NCBI GenBank assembly: GCA_947456965.1
Contig: CANGTU010000011.1
Coordinates: 1 to 64,000, forward strand
Reading direction: 5' to 3'
Length of the DNA stretch: 64,000 nucleotides
Origin: Flavobacteriales bacterium
Lineage (GTDB): Bacteria; Bacteroidota; Bacteroidia; Flavobacteriales_D; Sanyastnellaceae
Shown here piece after piece: positions 52,135-62,568 of the stretch (position 1 is its first letter; each line of letters starts with the position of its first letter). The position numbers and the translations under genes were made by a program. The notes beneath the pieces are model-generated. The model did not search any database, had not been told where the DNA came from, and saw nothing but the letters and a program-made list of their open reading frames with translations.

Positions 52135-53103
52135 ATGATTGTTATAACCGGAGCTGCCGGATTTATTGCCTCCTGCCTGGTTCGGCGTCTGAACGACGAT
52201 GGATTCAGGGACCTCGTGCTGGCCGATGACTTCTCAAGGCCCGACAAAGCCGTCAACTACACAGGCAAGCATTACCGGGAGCTTGTGGACAGGAAGCATT
52301 TGGCTGACTGGCTGCGGAAGCATGATGACCAGATTCAATTTGTTTTCCACCTCGGGGCCCGCACCGATACCACGGAGATGAACACGGCCATCTTCGATGA
52401 GCTCAACCTCCACTATTCGATGGAAATCTGGAAGATCTGCGCAGAGTTAGCCATTCCGCTCGTTTACGCTTCCTCAGCGGCCACCTATGGAGCGGGCGAG
52501 CTGGGCTATTCTGACAGCCATGAGATCGTGTCCAAACTGCGACCACTGAATCCCTATGGCGAGAGCAAGAACGAATTCGACCAGTGGGCATTAAGGCAAG
52601 AGGAGAAGCCCTTTTTCTGGGCAGGTCTGAAGTTCTTCAACGTTTATGGTCCCAATGAATACCACAAGGGCCGCATGGCATCGGTGGTCTTTCATGCTTT
52701 CAACCAGATTTCCTCCACGGGCAAGATGAAGTTATTCCGTTCGCATCGCACCGACTATCCCGACGGAGGACAGATGCGTGACTTTGTGTACGTCAAGGAT
52801 GTGGTGGAAGTATGCATGCACCTGATGCATGATCGTAAGAATTCCGGGATATACAACCTCGGATCGGGTGTGGCACGCACCTTTCTCGACCTCGCCGGCA
52901 ATACATTCCGCGCTATGGGACGTGAGCCCCTGATTGAGTTCATTGATACTCCGGCGGATATCCGTGACACCTATCAGTACTTCACCCAGGCCGATATGCA
53001 TAAACTTGCAGGGATCGGCTATACCCGGCCATTCTGCACGCTGGAGGAGGGCATTGCTGACTACGTGGGCAATTATCTCATGCACGAGCAGGCCATCTGG
53101 TAG
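52135..53103 (+). CDS. hldD: ADP-L-glycero-D-manno-heptose-6-epimerase
   Basis: A 322-residue extended SDR that converts ADP-D-glycero- to ADP-L-glycero-D-manno-heptose for the LPS core. Start MIVITGAAGFIASCLVRRLN has the NAD-binding loop. HLGARTDTTE, YASSAATYGAG and NPYGESKNEFD (Tyr-x3-Lys) are present, with GLKFFNVYGPNEYHKG and the substrate-binding DGGQMRDFVYVKDVV. The frame extends to 52093 but ATG 52135 is the family start. Together with waaA it shows the cell makes a heptose/Kdo-bearing outer core. Confidence 0.95.
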   Translation: MIVITGAAGFIASCLVRRLNDDGFRDLVLADDFSRPDKAVNYTGKHYRELVDRKHLADWLRKHDDQIQFVFHLGARTDTTEMNTAIFDELNLHYSMEIWKICAELAIPLVYASSAATYGAGELGYSDSHEIVSKLRPLNPYGESKNEFDQWALRQEEKPFFWAGLKFFNVYGPNEYHKGRMASVVFHAFNQISSTGKMKLFRSHRTDYPDGGQMRDFVYVKDVVEVCMHLMHDRKNSGIYNLGSGVARTFLDLAGNTFRAMGREPLIEFIDTPADIRDTYQYFTQADMHKLAGIGYTRPFCTLEEGIADYVGNYLMHEQAIW

Positions 53104-53145
53104 CGCGAGGAAGAACCTTTATCTTCGCTACCTGTTCAATCCCGC

Positions 53146-53571
53146 ATGACACACATGGTCTACCTCACCCGACGCGAGCGTTTCAATGCGGCACACAAAC
53201 TCTGGGTTGCAGAATGGGATGAACCAACCAACCTGCGCACATTCGGTGGATGTGCTAACCCCAACTGGCACGGGCACAACTACGAACTCTTCATTACCGT
53301 CAGGGGAACTCCCGATCCGGTCACCGGCTTTTGCATGGATCTCAAAATCCTGTCAGACCTCGTGGAAGAGCATGTCATCAACCAGGTGGACCACCGCAAC
53401 CTGAACCTGGATGTTCCTTTTATGAAGGGGCGCCAGACGACGGCCGAGAATATTGTCATCGCTTTCTGGGAACAACTGGAAGGTCCCGTGAGCGATCATG
53501 GCTGCACCCTTCACGCCCTTAAACTTTACGAAACCGAAAACAACATCGTCGAGTACTTCGGCGGTTCCTGA
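53146..53571 (+). CDS. 6-pyruvoyl-tetrahydropterin synthase / QueD family enzyme
   Basis: A 141-residue enzyme. Zinc ligands are His in RFNAAHKLW and the two His of NWHGHNYEL; the catalytic Cys is in [36 protein letters not shown] and [13 protein letters not shown] are conserved. Length and the folE gene 2 bases downstream suggest either tetrahydropterin synthesis or 6-carboxytetrahydropterin (queuosine) synthesis; no queC/queE is in the window, so the choice stays open. Product of FolE is the substrate in both cases. Confidence 0.9.
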   Translation: MTHMVYLTRRERFNAAHKLWVAEWDEPTNLRTFGGCANPNWHGHNYELFITVRGTPDPVTGFCMDLKILSDLVEEHVINQVDHRNLNLDVPFMKGRQTTAENIVIAFWEQLEGPVSDHGCTLHALKLYETENNIVEYFGGS

Positions 53572-53573
53572 AC

Positions 53574-54170
53574 ATGGAATACGACGAAAAAAAATCCCTG
53601 ACGCCATCCGAAGAAGCCATGGCTCAAGCCGTGCAAAAGATTCTTACGGAACTCGGCGAAAACGCCGATCGACAGGGTTTACTCAAGACTCCGGCAAGGG
53701 TGGCTCGCGCCTACACCTACCTCACTCAGGGCTATGAACAGGACGCCAGGGAAATCCTGCGCAGTGCCATGTTCGATGAAACGTACAGCGAGATGGTCAT
53801 TGTCAAGGACATCGAAGTGTACAGCCTGTGCGAACATCACATGCTCCCGTTTTTCGGAAAGGCTCATGTGGCATACATTCCCAACGGGAGAATTGTTGGA
53901 CTCAGCAAGATACCGCGGGTGGTAGATGTTTTTGCCCGCAGGCTTCAGGTGCAGGAGCGGCTGACACTCGAGGTCAGAGACTGCCTCAATGACACCCTCC
54001 AACCCCTCGGAGTGGCAGTTGTGATAGAATGTCACCATCTTTGTATGCAGATGCGAGGAGTTTCGAAGCAGAACTCGGTGACCACCACATCCGCCTTCAG
54101 CGGAGCGTTTTTGGAGAACGATGTGACCCGTCGTGAGTTCATGCACCTGATCGGCTCCAAGTTGAATTAA
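53574..54170 (+). CDS. folE: GTP cyclohydrolase I
   Basis: A 198-residue enzyme that makes 7,8-dihydroneopterin triphosphate from GTP. It has the zinc cysteines in [21 protein letters not shown] and [15 protein letters not shown], with the catalytic His in CEHH and [38 protein letters not shown]-type N-terminus reads [16 protein letters not shown] here. It directly follows the PTPS/QueD gene; with folK at 50 kb it supplies folate or pterin pathways. Confidence 0.97.
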   Translation: MEYDEKKSLTPSEEAMAQAVQKILTELGENADRQGLLKTPARVARAYTYLTQGYEQDAREILRSAMFDETYSEMVIVKDIEVYSLCEHHMLPFFGKAHVAYIPNGRIVGLSKIPRVVDVFARRLQVQERLTLEVRDCLNDTLQPLGVAVVIECHHLCMQMRGVSKQNSVTTTSAFSGAFLENDVTRREFMHLIGSKLN

Positions 54171-54193
54171 TACCCGAATACACGTTTACTCCT

Positions 54194-54919
54194 ATGGACA
54201 ACTCAATCAATCCCTTTCAATCAAGCGACGGCGTCCTCGATGCTCAGTCACTCAGCACACCGCGGGCCTTTGTAGCCAATGTGTTCTCGTACATGTCTCT
54301 CGCGCTGATCATCAGTGGCGTAATGGCCTGGTGGTTTGGCACCACTGATCTGGTGTACTACCTCATCGGAAAAGGAGGCCCCACCGCGCTGGGTTGGGTG
54401 ACTATGTTTGCTCCCCTTGGCTTCGTGCTGGCGATGAATTTTGGATTCAACCGCATGTCACTGCCGGTTCTGATTGGCGTGTTCCTCAGCTTTGCTGCCG
54501 TGATGGGCATCAGTCTCAGCTACATCTTTCTGATCTACTCACTTGACGTCATTGCCAAAGTATTCTTCATTACCTCTGCCTTGTTTGCCACCATGGCGGT
54601 GATCGGCTATACCACGAAGACGGACCTGACGCGGCTGGGTTCCCTCCTGATGATGGCCCTGATCGGGCTGATCATTGCCTCACTCGTGAACTACTTCATG
54701 GAGAGCGAGCGCCTGGACTACATCATCTCCTGCGTGGGCGTGCTCATCTTTACCGGACTCATTGCTTATGACACCCAGAAGGTAAAACGCATTGGGGCTG
54801 GTGTAGAATACGGCACTGCTACCGCAGGCAAACTCGCCATCATGGGTGCCACTTCCCTGTACCTCGACTTCATCAACCTGTTCCTCTTCCTTCTTCGCAT
54901 CTTCGGAAGAAGAGACTGA
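54194..54919 (+). CDS. Bax inhibitor-1/YccA family membrane protein
   Basis: A 241-residue protein with seven predicted helices. It has FVANVFSYMSLALIISGVMAW, LGWVTMFAPLGFVLAMNFG, SLSYIFLIYSLDVIAKVFFITSALFATMAVIGY and the family end GAGVEYGTATAGKLAIMGATSLYLDFINLFLFLLRIFG, of which the Asp in LYLDFINLF is conserved. BI-1 proteins may conduct Ca2+ or protons; in bacteria (YccA/YbhL) they are linked to FtsH. It is followed by a strong terminator. Confidence 0.94.
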   Translation: MDNSINPFQSSDGVLDAQSLSTPRAFVANVFSYMSLALIISGVMAWWFGTTDLVYYLIGKGGPTALGWVTMFAPLGFVLAMNFGFNRMSLPVLIGVFLSFAAVMGISLSYIFLIYSLDVIAKVFFITSALFATMAVIGYTTKTDLTRLGSLLMMALIGLIIASLVNYFMESERLDYIISCVGVLIFTGLIAYDTQKVKRIGAGVEYGTATAGKLAIMGATSLYLDFINLFLFLLRIFGRRD

Positions 54920-54942
54920 GAAGCCCGATATCCAATAGTAAA

Positions 54943-54961
54943 GGCAGGGAGAAACCCTGCC
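54943..54961. terminator. Terminator between the Bax-inhibitor gene and the PorG-like gene
   Basis: GGCAGGG-agaaa-CCCTGCC is a perfect 7-base stem with AAA before it and a run of nine T after it on the plus strand. It terminates the folE/BI-1 transcript; the convergent minus gene ends 29 bases away. Confidence 0.85.
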
Positions 54962-54989
54962 TTTTTTTTTCGAGTACCGGATTCCGGTC

Positions 54990-55976
54990 TTACTTCCTGA
55001 ACCTCCTCGTGGACCTCTTCTTATTGAACTTCTTGATGGAGGAATTATTGATCCAGTAATCCGTTTTGAGCATGATGAAGAGGTATCCGTCATTATCGCG
55101 AAAGTCACCGCGCTGCTGACCGGGAGCTGTCACACTGGCGGGCAGTCCGCCGTTCTGCTGACCCAGTGATGGGTTGGACAGGTAAGCCGCAAGATCACCG
55201 GTACCATCCTCGTTGTACAGAGCGATGTCATCCGGGCTGAAGTAGGTGGAGCTCACATCATCCATATAGTCCGTGAACGTAAACCGGTACTGTGCCTCAA
55301 TCCCCACGCTCCATTGCTTGTGCATGTAGTACATGAGTGATACGCCGACCGGCACATTGATCTGGGTACGCCTGTACATCGGAGGTCCTCCCGGCAGCCC
55401 CTGCCCCTCGGTGCGCAGCGGATGCAATGCCACCCACTGATCCTGCACAAAGGCCTTCGGATTGAAATGGAAGATTCCGAGACCGGCAAATGCGGTGAAG
55501 TATGCACCGCGGACACGCCAGGGTCCCTTCTCCTGATTGACCCGATCCAGCTTGTACTGGTGGCCCTTTTTGCCCCAGAGCCGAAGCCAGCCCTCAGCCA
55601 TAAGATTGAGTTCAAAAACATTCGACCGGAAACTCAGGTTCCTGTTATTCCGGAATACCTCATTGGTAAGGCGGTCGCTGCCAGAGAGCCGGCCGTAGGA
55701 AAACAGCGCCCGACCATACAAGTGCTTCAGAAACGCGCGGCGATAGCCCACAAAACCGGCGAAGTTGAACTCCGTCATTTCGATATCCCGCAAGTCATTG
55801 GTACCAACCCCATCCTTTCCCCCGAGATCGCCGAGGAAATTGGCAACACCCATCCCCGCTTCGACATGACTGCGGTAACGACCCCAGTTAGAGCCTGTGA
55901 AAAAATCAAACTCCTGGGCACCGAGCATGCCGGCAATAAACATGGCGATGTGCGTTAAGGTCAACGGCCGGAGCAT
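54990..55976 (-). CDS. PorG-like (DUF6089) outer-membrane beta-barrel protein
   Basis: A 328-residue product from ATG 55976 with signal peptide ending IAGMLGAQ. The mature part starts YRSHVEAGMGVANFLGDLGG, continues FAGFVGYRRAFLKHLYGRALFSYG, YFTAFAGLGIFHFNP, NVPVGVSLMYYMHKQWSVGIEAQYRFTFTDYMDDVS, and ends in a long basic tail (KKFNKKRSTRRFRK). The sequence style matches DUF6089, the family of the T9SS component PorG. That would fit the T9SS substrates in this window, but PorG function is inferred from the family pattern only. It converges with the BI-1 gene. Confidence 0.65.
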   Translation of the reverse strand: MLRPLTLTHIAMFIAGMLGAQEFDFFTGSNWGRYRSHVEAGMGVANFLGDLGGKDGVGTNDLRDIEMTEFNFAGFVGYRRAFLKHLYGRALFSYGRLSGSDRLTNEVFRNNRNLSFRSNVFELNLMAEGWLRLWGKKGHQYKLDRVNQEKGPWRVRGAYFTAFAGLGIFHFNPKAFVQDQWVALHPLRTEGQGLPGGPPMYRRTQINVPVGVSLMYYMHKQWSVGIEAQYRFTFTDYMDDVSSTYFSPDDIALYNEDGTGDLAAYLSNPSLGQQNGGLPASVTAPGQQRGDFRDNDGYLFIMLKTDYWINNSSIKKFNKKRSTRRFRK

Positions 55977-56010
55977 ACCCAAAGATAAGCGCTCACAAAC
56001 TCAGCGGGAG

Positions 56011-56538
56011 TTACAGAGAAAAATGGCGGGATACCTCGTGCAGGGCGATACCCGCCGTGACGGCCACATTGAGGGAGTGCTTGGAACCATCCTGGATAAT
56101 TTCCACCACACCATCAGAGACATCCAGAGCCTCCTGCGAAACCCCACTGACCTCGTTGCCAAAGACCAGCGCAATCGGACCATCCGGAACGAATACAGTG
56201 ACCGGGATACTTCCGTGCGCCTGTTCAACAGACCAGATGCGGATATTTCTTGAGCGGATTTCTGAAAGCGCATCAGCAATCTGCCCGACATACCTCCAGG
56301 GAACACTCTCCGTGGCACCAAGAGAAGTCTTGAGGATTTCGCGATGAGGAGGACACGGAGTAATACCACAGCAGATCACCTCCTGTACCCTGAATGCATC
56401 GGCACTGCGGAAGATGCTGCCAACATTCAGACCGCTCCGGATATTATCGAGAACGACGATCATCGGCCTTTTCTGCGCCCGGTGATAATCATCAGGCGAT
56501 ATTCGGCCGAGTTCATCCATGGTCTTCTTTTCCGCCAT
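56011..56538 (-). CDS. TrmH/SpoU-family RNA methyltransferase
   Basis: A 175-residue methyltransferase with the knotted SPOUT fold. Motif 1 is [21 protein letters not shown], motif 2 [17 protein letters not shown] and motif 3 [20 protein letters not shown], which bind S-adenosylmethionine. It is short (no N-terminal substrate domain), like TrmL/TrmH small proteins that methylate the tRNA backbone. Start at 56538 ([12 protein letters not shown]) lies inside the DUF2256 gene end (26-base overlap), so the two are co-transcribed. A longer frame to 56790 has no family content. Confidence 0.9.
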   Translation of the reverse strand: MAEKKTMDELGRISPDDYHRAQKRPMIVVLDNIRSGLNVGSIFRSADAFRVQEVICCGITPCPPHREILKTSLGATESVPWRYVGQIADALSEIRSRNIRIWSVEQAHGSIPVTVFVPDGPIALVFGNEVSGVSQEALDVSDGVVEIIQDGSKHSLNVAVTAGIALHEVSRHFSL

Positions 56539-56701
56539 CCTGCGAAGATAACCCGCCCGACTTCCTGCCTTGCCGGCGACATCGCTCACTGCAATAGAGG
56601 ACTGAATCCCAGTCGCGAGCCCATTTCTTTCTCCACGTGTAAGGCCTTTGGCATTGAACACATGTCTTGACCGGAAGATTGGATTTACTGACTCCTCGCA
56701 T
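56513..56701 (-). CDS. DUF2256 zinc-ribbon-like small protein
   Basis: A 62-residue protein with [20 protein letters not shown] then [17 protein letters not shown]. Four cysteines (CxxC...CxxxC) suggest one bound zinc, and WRKKWARDW is the DUF2256 hallmark. Start at 56701; an ATG at 56722 is in frame. Function unknown; it is often next to photolyase or RNA genes. It overlaps the TrmH gene by 26 bases. Confidence 0.9.
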   Translation of the reverse strand: MRGVSKSNLPVKTCVQCQRPYTWRKKWARDWDSVLYCSERCRRQGRKSGGLSSQDGGKEDHG

Positions 56702-56731
56702 AGAGTTCCAACACCTGGCCATGCTTGAGGT

Positions 56732-57715
56732 TCAGCCCTCGAGAAAATCCTCGGGCCGCTCCCCGGTGACCTCTTCCGATGACCAGTCATGGGATGCCCA
56801 AAGCTCCTCCATGGCTCCCTCTTTGAGAGCGTACTGGCACTGTGCCAGTTTTCTGAATTCTCCGAGCTCGAGAATATATCGAACCAGCAGACTTGAGATA
56901 GGCATCAACTCCGCCCTGACAGCAGGTATCGCTGGATGCCGCAACCGCTCATCGGTGGTGGATCCCATGAGCCACGCATGAATCGCAGGAAAGGCACTGA
57001 GAGGAATATCATTGCACAAGCCTGGTTTCTGACTCGTATCCACGTCCTCCGCTGCATGGCGGAAGAGGTCGAGAAGCGTATCGAAAGATCCTGAAGAGCC
57101 GACGAGTGTCTGGCAGCCATAGGTTCGGATAGCCTCGCGCAGATCCCCCATCTGGGCATCAAGTATCCTGTACAGCGCATTCACCGCCTCGTGATCCATG
57201 CGCTCGCCGGGCTTGATCTGATCGTGCAGCCGGCTCACCCCGAGCTGGTAACTGCGTTTCCAAAGAATACCACCTGCATGGCCGATGATCAGTTCGGTGC
57301 TCCCCCCTCCGATATCCATCACCAGCAGAGGCTGATCCTCCATAGGCCAGGCCAGCGAAACACCTCCGAAGATCAGTTCAGCCTCCCGGTCACCATCAAT
57401 CACATCCACCTCAATGGCGGCCAGATGGCGCGCACGGTGAACGAATTCAGGGCCATTTTCCGCATCACGTATAGCCGATGTGGCATAGGCGTAAACCTTC
57501 TGCACACCATAATTATCCATCGTATGGCGAAATGTCAGCAGCGCATCCAGGCCGCGGATAAACCGGGCATCCAGGATGCGGCCACCCTCATAGCCGCCTG
57601 TACCCAGTCGCACGGGCAACTTATTGCGAAAAATGGCCTTCCACCCAGCGCGGTCTGCTTCGGCTATGAGCAGATTGAACGTGTTCGATCCGCAATCAAT
57701 AATGGCAATCCTCAT
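56732..57715 (-). CDS. Ppx/GppA family phosphatase (exopolyphosphatase-like)
   Basis: A 327-residue protein of the actin-like ATPase fold. It has IAIIDCGSNTFNLLIAE (phosphate 1 loop), YATSAIRDAENG, DGDREAELIFGGV with the catalytic Glu, and LLVMDIGGGSTELIIG (phosphate 2). The protein is about the length of the two core domains and lacks the extra C-terminal HD-type domain of long Ppx. It may hydrolyse polyphosphate or pppGpp. It lies 46 bases after the ABC permease gene, transcribed in the same direction. Confidence 0.93.
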   Translation of the reverse strand: MRIAIIDCGSNTFNLLIAEADRAGWKAIFRNKLPVRLGTGGYEGGRILDARFIRGLDALLTFRHTMDNYGVQKVYAYATSAIRDAENGPEFVHRARHLAAIEVDVIDGDREAELIFGGVSLAWPMEDQPLLVMDIGGGSTELIIGHAGGILWKRSYQLGVSRLHDQIKPGERMDHEAVNALYRILDAQMGDLREAIRTYGCQTLVGSSGSFDTLLDLFRHAAEDVDTSQKPGLCNDIPLSAFPAIHAWLMGSTTDERLRHPAIPAVRAELMPISSLLVRYILELGEFRKLAQCQYALKEGAMEELWASHDWSSEEVTGERPEDFLEG

Positions 57716-57761
57716 CCTGAATGTAGTGTGGGTGCAATGATACGCCTCCCATCGCCCGCTA

Positions 57762-59108
57762 TCAGTAGCGGATCCATTTCCAGAGTTCGCGGTAGCTCAC
57801 CTTCTTGCCATACATGAGAATACCCACCCGGTAAATCCGGCCTGCCAGCCAGACGAAGAAGAAGATGGTGATGACGAGTACCACCATCGACAGGATGATG
57901 AGCCACGGGCTTGCACCAATAATGGCCTTGACCATCATTGTAACTGGGCTGGTCAGTGGAAATACAGCGAAGAATGAACCAATGGAACTCGACGGATTTC
58001 CTATCATCGTAGCAGATACAATGTAGGCGAATACCAGCGGAAGTGTAATGGGCAGCAAAAACTGCTGCGTGTCTGTTTCTGCATCAAGGGCGGCACCGAT
58101 TGCGGCAAACAGGGAACCATATATCATGTAGCCACCTATGAAGAAGAATACGAACAAACCAATCATCATGGGCCAGTTAATCTGAAACAACCAGCCTATG
58201 GCTTCATTCTCCATGAGCTGTTGTGTGAGCACAGCGCGGTCCACCGCCCCTGCCTGTATGAGTTCGGCATTATCCACTACGGCAGCTCCGCTGGCAATTT
58301 CAGATGAGAAGAAGGACATCCCCACCGAGAAGACAATGGCCGAGAAAATGACCCAGATCAGGAACTGGGTCAGGCCCACGAGTCCGATGCCAATCACCTT
58401 CCCCATCATGAGTTGGAAGGGCTTGACGGAGGATACAATGACCTCGACAATCCTGTTCATTTTCTCCTCCAGCACGCCGCGCATCACCTGCACCCCATAA
58501 AAGAAAATAAAAAAGTAGATGGCGATCGCAAACCCAAAGCCGATGGTGGCTTTCTCCTGAGTGCGGTCCTCTTCCCCGAGACGTTCAATATTGATTTCAT
58601 GGAAACTCACCTCCACGCGCACCCGCTTATAGGTTTCATAGTCCAGCTTCAGACTATCGGTAACCCTGAACCGCTCCAGCGATTCCTGAAGTCCTGAGCG
58701 GATTTCTGATTGCACGTATGTTGGCGGATACTTCTTGAAGAACATGTTGCACCGGCCATCGCTGATACTCACATCATCCAGTTCCACCATGACATTGTAA
58801 AATCCTTCCTTGAATGCCTCTGGTGACTGAAGGTCCTTGCTGAACGAGAAGCGAAGTTTATCCTGATCGGCAAACTGATCAGGGTATCGGGGCACAAGCT
58901 TTCCGGTGGCCGGATCCATCTGCGTGATAATTCCGATTGGATCTACGATAAGCACGTCATACTCTGTGGTATCGCTCAGGGTGACGGCAATCGCACCAAA
59001 CATCAGGGCGGCGAAGAACAACGGACCGAGAATGGTCATCACGATGAACGACTTCTTGCTCACACGGCTGAAGTATTCACGCTGGATAATCAGCAGGATC
59101 TTATTCAT
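57762..59108 (-). CDS. ABC-2 type exporter permease (NatB-like)
   Basis: A 448-residue membrane protein. An N-terminal helix (SFIVMTILGPLFFAALMFGAI) is followed by a large extracellular ~150-residue domain, then six helices (~200-440) including YFFIFFYGVQVMRGVLEEKMNRIVEVIVSSVKPFQLMMGKVIGIGLVGLTQF, given here only by its key EEK-RIVEVIVSS-KPFQLM-GK marks of ABC-2/NatB permeases. It overlaps the ATPase gene stop by four bases (ATGA). Substrate unknown (the NatAB type exports Na+ or drugs). Confidence 0.92.
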   Translation of the reverse strand: MNKILLIIQREYFSRVSKKSFIVMTILGPLFFAALMFGAIAVTLSDTTEYDVLIVDPIGIITQMDPATGKLVPRYPDQFADQDKLRFSFSKDLQSPEAFKEGFYNVMVELDDVSISDGRCNMFFKKYPPTYVQSEIRSGLQESLERFRVTDSLKLDYETYKRVRVEVSFHEINIERLGEEDRTQEKATIGFGFAIAIYFFIFFYGVQVMRGVLEEKMNRIVEVIVSSVKPFQLMMGKVIGIGLVGLTQFLIWVIFSAIVFSVGMSFFSSEIASGAAVVDNAELIQAGAVDRAVLTQQLMENEAIGWLFQINWPMMIGLFVFFFIGGYMIYGSLFAAIGAALDAETDTQQFLLPITLPLVFAYIVSATMIGNPSSSIGSFFAVFPLTSPVTMMVKAIIGASPWLIILSMVVLVITIFFFVWLAGRIYRVGILMYGKKVSYRELWKWIRY

Positions 59109-60034
59109 TGATTCGCGGCATTATAGGTTTTCACGGCTTCGATGAAGATTTCCTCCATCCCCGGGATCAACTCCCGCATGGAGATGATGGAAACATGGGG
59201 CAGCAGGGCGGAGAGCAGTTGATTGAGGGTATGTCCGCCAATCAGCCGGATATGCGCTACCATATGACCGCCCCGTCCGAAGCTCTTGACCAGTTCAAAA
59301 TTGGCGCCCAGACTAATCCCCAGGTCCAGAGCCATGCCCTCATATTCCAGTTCGAAGAGGTGGGTACGGAATCGGTTCCTGACCTCTCCCACCGCTCCAT
59401 CAAGAATAACCTCCGACCGGTTGATCAGGGCGATATTGTCACACAACTCCTCCACACTGCCCATGTCATGGGTAGACAAGATGATGGTGGTTCCCTCCGC
59501 CTTGAGCCGGAGCATCTCATTGCGGATCAACTCCGCATTGATAGGATCAAACCCGCTGAACGGTTCATCCAGAATCAGCAGGCGAGGCTCATGCAGAACG
59601 GTCGTAATAAACTGAATCTTCTGGGCCATGCCCTTGGATAGGTCCTCCACTTTCTTATCCCACCATGCCATGATATCGAAGCGATTGAACCAGGCATGAA
59701 GTCGTGTGCGGGCCTCGGCCTTGGAAAGGCCCTTGAGCCGGGCCAGATAGAGGCATTGCTCCCCTACCTTCATCTTCTTGTACAGGCCCCGCTCCTCGGG
59801 CAGATAGCCAATGCTGTTGGTATGAGAGGGATCCAGCAGCTGACCATCGAAGTATACCTCCCCGGAATCCGGACCGGTAATTTGGTTGATGATGCGAATC
59901 AGACTCGTCTTTCCCGCACCATTGGGGCCCAGCAGTCCGAACACCGTGCCCTTTTCCACCTTCAGGGAAACCTCCCGGAGGGCCTGATGGCCGGCGTATG
60001 ATTTAGAAACATTCCTGACTTCGAGCGTATGCAT
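59105..60034 (-). CDS. ABC transporter ATP-binding protein (NatA-like)
   Basis: A 309-residue ATPase. Walker A is GPNGAGKTS (~35), the Q loop lies in SIGYLPEERGLYKKMKV, the signature LSKGMAQKIQFI is a variant of LSGGQ, Walker B LLILDEPFSGFDP, and the switch His is in LSTHDMGS. The C-terminal ~90 residues form the DUF4162-type tail (LELEYEGMALDLG). Start at 60034 (MHTLEVRNVSKSYAG); a frame to 60214 is unsupported. It is coupled to its permease and divergent from ugd; the 216-base gap has a C6/G5 hairpin (60164-60190) of unknown role. Confidence 0.93.
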   Translation of the reverse strand: MHTLEVRNVSKSYAGHQALREVSLKVEKGTVFGLLGPNGAGKTSLIRIINQITGPDSGEVYFDGQLLDPSHTNSIGYLPEERGLYKKMKVGEQCLYLARLKGLSKAEARTRLHAWFNRFDIMAWWDKKVEDLSKGMAQKIQFITTVLHEPRLLILDEPFSGFDPINAELIRNEMLRLKAEGTTIILSTHDMGSVEELCDNIALINRSEVILDGAVGEVRNRFRTHLFELEYEGMALDLGISLGANFELVKSFGRGGHMVAHIRLIGGHTLNQLLSALLPHVSIISMRELIPGMEEIFIEAVKTYNAANQ

Positions 60035-60250
60035 AACGATGAGTTGGTCAGCAAATCTAACGGACGGTGGGCTCGCGAACCTATCCAAAAAACAACCGGT
60101 TGCAGCACGTGGTGTTCGGATCTTAAGACGGACAAGCGGAGGCCGGTCAAGGTGATTGAACCGCCCCCCCCTGGGAAGCCGGGGGCCCGGATTCGCTTCC
60201 CGACCCACCACCAAACCTCCCTATCTTCGCGCGCCCAACGCTCTACAGAT

Positions 60251-61585
60251 ATGCTGAACATTGCTGTGGTTGGAACAGGCTATGTGGGTCTCGTGACCGG
60301 CACCTGCTTCGCCGAAACCGGAAACCATGTGGTCTGTGTGGATATTGATGCAAGTAAGGTGGAGCGCCTGAAGAACGGAGAAATCCCGATCTACGAGCCC
60401 CACCTTGACGTGCTATTCGAACGCAATATCCGGGAAGGCCGTCTCCATTTTACCACCGACCTCAAAGCTGCGGCCGAGGCTGCGGAGATTATCTTCCTTG
60501 CCCTGCCTACGCCTCCGGGTGAAGACGGCAGCGCTGACCTCAGCTACGTGCTCGGTGTCGCCTTTGAACTGGGAAAAATTCTCAACGGCTACAAGGTTAT
60601 TGTGGACAAGAGTACTGTACCCGTGGGCACCGCGGAGCAGGTGCAGAAGGCTATTGCCCAAAATGCCAGGCACCCGTTTGATGTAGTCAGCAATCCTGAA
60701 TTCCTTCGCGAGGGTTTTGCAGTGGATGATTTCCTGAAGCCCGACCGCGTGGTGGTAGGGACCTCAGGTGAGCGCGCCCGAAAGGTGATGGAAGAGTTAT
60801 ACAAACCCTTTACCCGCCAGGGCAACCCCATCCTGTTTATGGATGAGCGCAGTGCCGAGCTCACCAAGTATGCCGCCAACGCTTTCCTGGCCACCAAGAT
60901 TTCATTCATGAATGAGATCGCCAACTTCTGCGAAAAGGTTGGTGCTGATGTGGATATGGTGCGGCTTGGTATCGGCTCTGATACCCGGATCGGCAAACGC
61001 TTCCTCTTTCCTGGCATTGGCTATGGCGGAAGTTGTTTCCCCAAGGATGTGCAGGCCCTTGCCCGTTCAGGCGTGGAGGCCGGCTATGAATTCCGCATCC
61101 TGAAGAGCGTGATGAAGGTCAACGACCGGCAAAAGACCATCTTGCTCGGCCCGCTCCTCGAATACCTTGGTCAGCAACTCACCCGGTCGAAGGTGGCCAT
61201 ATGGGGTCTGGCTTTTAAGCCTGATACCGACGATATCCGCGAAGCACCGGCTCTCTACATGATCGAACATCTGCTGCAAGCGGGCGTTCAGGTGAGCGCA
61301 TATGACCCCGAAGCAACGGAGAATGTGCGCCGCCAAAAGGGGTATCACGTGGAGTATTGCACCGATCAATACGACGTTCTTCGCGATGCTGACGCTTTGC
61401 TCATCTGCACGGAATGGTCGGCATTCCGCAATCCCGACTTCGATCGCATGGCGTCGCTGATGAAGTCAAAGGCCATTTTCGACGGCCGGAACCTTTACGA
61501 AACGGCGCGTATGAAAGAGCTGGGCTGGCTGTACAAGAGCATCGGCCGTCAAACGGTAGCGCCCAACGAAAATAACCAGGCATGA
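60251..61585 (+). CDS. ugd: UDP-glucose 6-dehydrogenase
   Basis: A 444-residue enzyme that oxidises UDP-glucose to UDP-glucuronate with 2 NAD+. It has [72 protein letters not shown] and the catalytic Cys262 in [16 protein letters not shown]-terminal [19 protein letters not shown] is standard. Start at ATG 60251 gives the typical N-terminus; the frame upstream to 60029 is not. It overlaps the next gene by four bases (ATGA). Confidence 0.97.
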   Translation: MLNIAVVGTGYVGLVTGTCFAETGNHVVCVDIDASKVERLKNGEIPIYEPHLDVLFERNIREGRLHFTTDLKAAAEAAEIIFLALPTPPGEDGSADLSYVLGVAFELGKILNGYKVIVDKSTVPVGTAEQVQKAIAQNARHPFDVVSNPEFLREGFAVDDFLKPDRVVVGTSGERARKVMEELYKPFTRQGNPILFMDERSAELTKYAANAFLATKISFMNEIANFCEKVGADVDMVRLGIGSDTRIGKRFLFPGIGYGGSCFPKDVQALARSGVEAGYEFRILKSVMKVNDRQKTILLGPLLEYLGQQLTRSKVAIWGLAFKPDTDDIREAPALYMIEHLLQAGVQVSAYDPEATENVRRQKGYHVEYCTDQYDVLRDADALLICTEWSAFRNPDFDRMASLMKSKAIFDGRNLYETARMKELGWLYKSIGRQTVAPNENNQA

Positions 61586-62565
61586 AACGCGTCCTGATCA
61601 CCGGTGCCGCCGGCTTTCTCGGATCTCATCTCTGCGACCGGTTTATCCGCGAGGGCTACCATGTCATCGGTATGGATAACCTCATCACTGGCGACCTAAA
61701 GAACATCGAACACCTCTTTCCGCTCGCGCATTTCGAGTTCTTTCATCATGACGTTACCCGTTTCATCCACGTTCCCGGACCTCTTGACTATATCCTGCAT
61801 TTTGCATCTCCGGCATCTCCCATTGACTACCTGAAAATCCCGATACAAACTCTGAAGGTCGGCTCGCTGGGCACGCACAACTGCCTCGGACTGGCGCGGG
61901 AGAAAAAGGCCCGCATTCTGGTGGCCAGCACCAGTGAAGTATATGGGGATCCTACGGTGCATCCCCAGACGGAATCCTATTGGGGTAATGTCAATCCTGT
62001 GGGCCCCCGCGGTGTATACGACGAGGCCAAGCGCTTTCAGGAAGCCATCACCATGGCCTATCATACGTTTCATGGCCTGGAGACACGTATCGTTCGCATC
62101 TTCAATACGTACGGACCACGCATGCGACTCAACGACGGGCGCGTGCTCCCTGCCTTCATCGGGCAAGCGCTGCGCGGCGAGAACCTGACTGTGTTTGGCG
62201 ACGGATCACAGACCAGAAGCTTTTGTTATGTGGATGATCTGGTAGAGGGCATATACCGGCTTTTGCTGAGCGACTATTCCGGGCCTGTTAACATCGGAAA
62301 CCCGGACGAAATTACCATACTCGACTTTGCCGAAGAGATCATCCGGCTAACCGGTACGCAACAGAAGATTGAGTTCAGACCTTTGCCCACGGACGACCCC
62401 AGACAGCGCCAGCCCGATATCACGCTCGCGCGCACCCTGCTCGGCTGGGAACCCAAAGTGCACAGGTCGGACGGGCTGAAGATTACCTATGAATACTTCA
62501 AGTCTCTCACCACGGACGAGCTGAACAAAGTGGAGCACAAGAATTTTGAAAAATACATCCGCTGA
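61582..62565 (+). CDS. uxs: UDP-glucuronate decarboxylase (UDP-xylose synthase)
   Basis: A 327-residue extended SDR that turns UDP-glucuronate into UDP-xylose. It has [65 protein letters not shown], the active-site Ser/Tyr/Lys in [15 protein letters not shown] and [14 protein letters not shown], and [20 protein letters not shown] then [16 protein letters not shown]. All of these are specific for UXS. The ATGA overlap with ugd makes the two-step path from UDP-glucose to UDP-xylose a single unit. Confidence 0.95.
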   Translation: MKRVLITGAAGFLGSHLCDRFIREGYHVIGMDNLITGDLKNIEHLFPLAHFEFFHHDVTRFIHVPGPLDYILHFASPASPIDYLKIPIQTLKVGSLGTHNCLGLAREKKARILVASTSEVYGDPTVHPQTESYWGNVNPVGPRGVYDEAKRFQEAITMAYHTFHGLETRIVRIFNTYGPRMRLNDGRVLPAFIGQALRGENLTVFGDGSQTRSFCYVDDLVEGIYRLLLSDYSGPVNIGNPDEITILDFAEEIIRLTGTQQKIEFRPLPTDDPRQRQPDITLARTLLGWEPKVHRSDGLKITYEYFKSLTTDELNKVEHKNFEKYIR

Positions 62566-62568
62566 ATC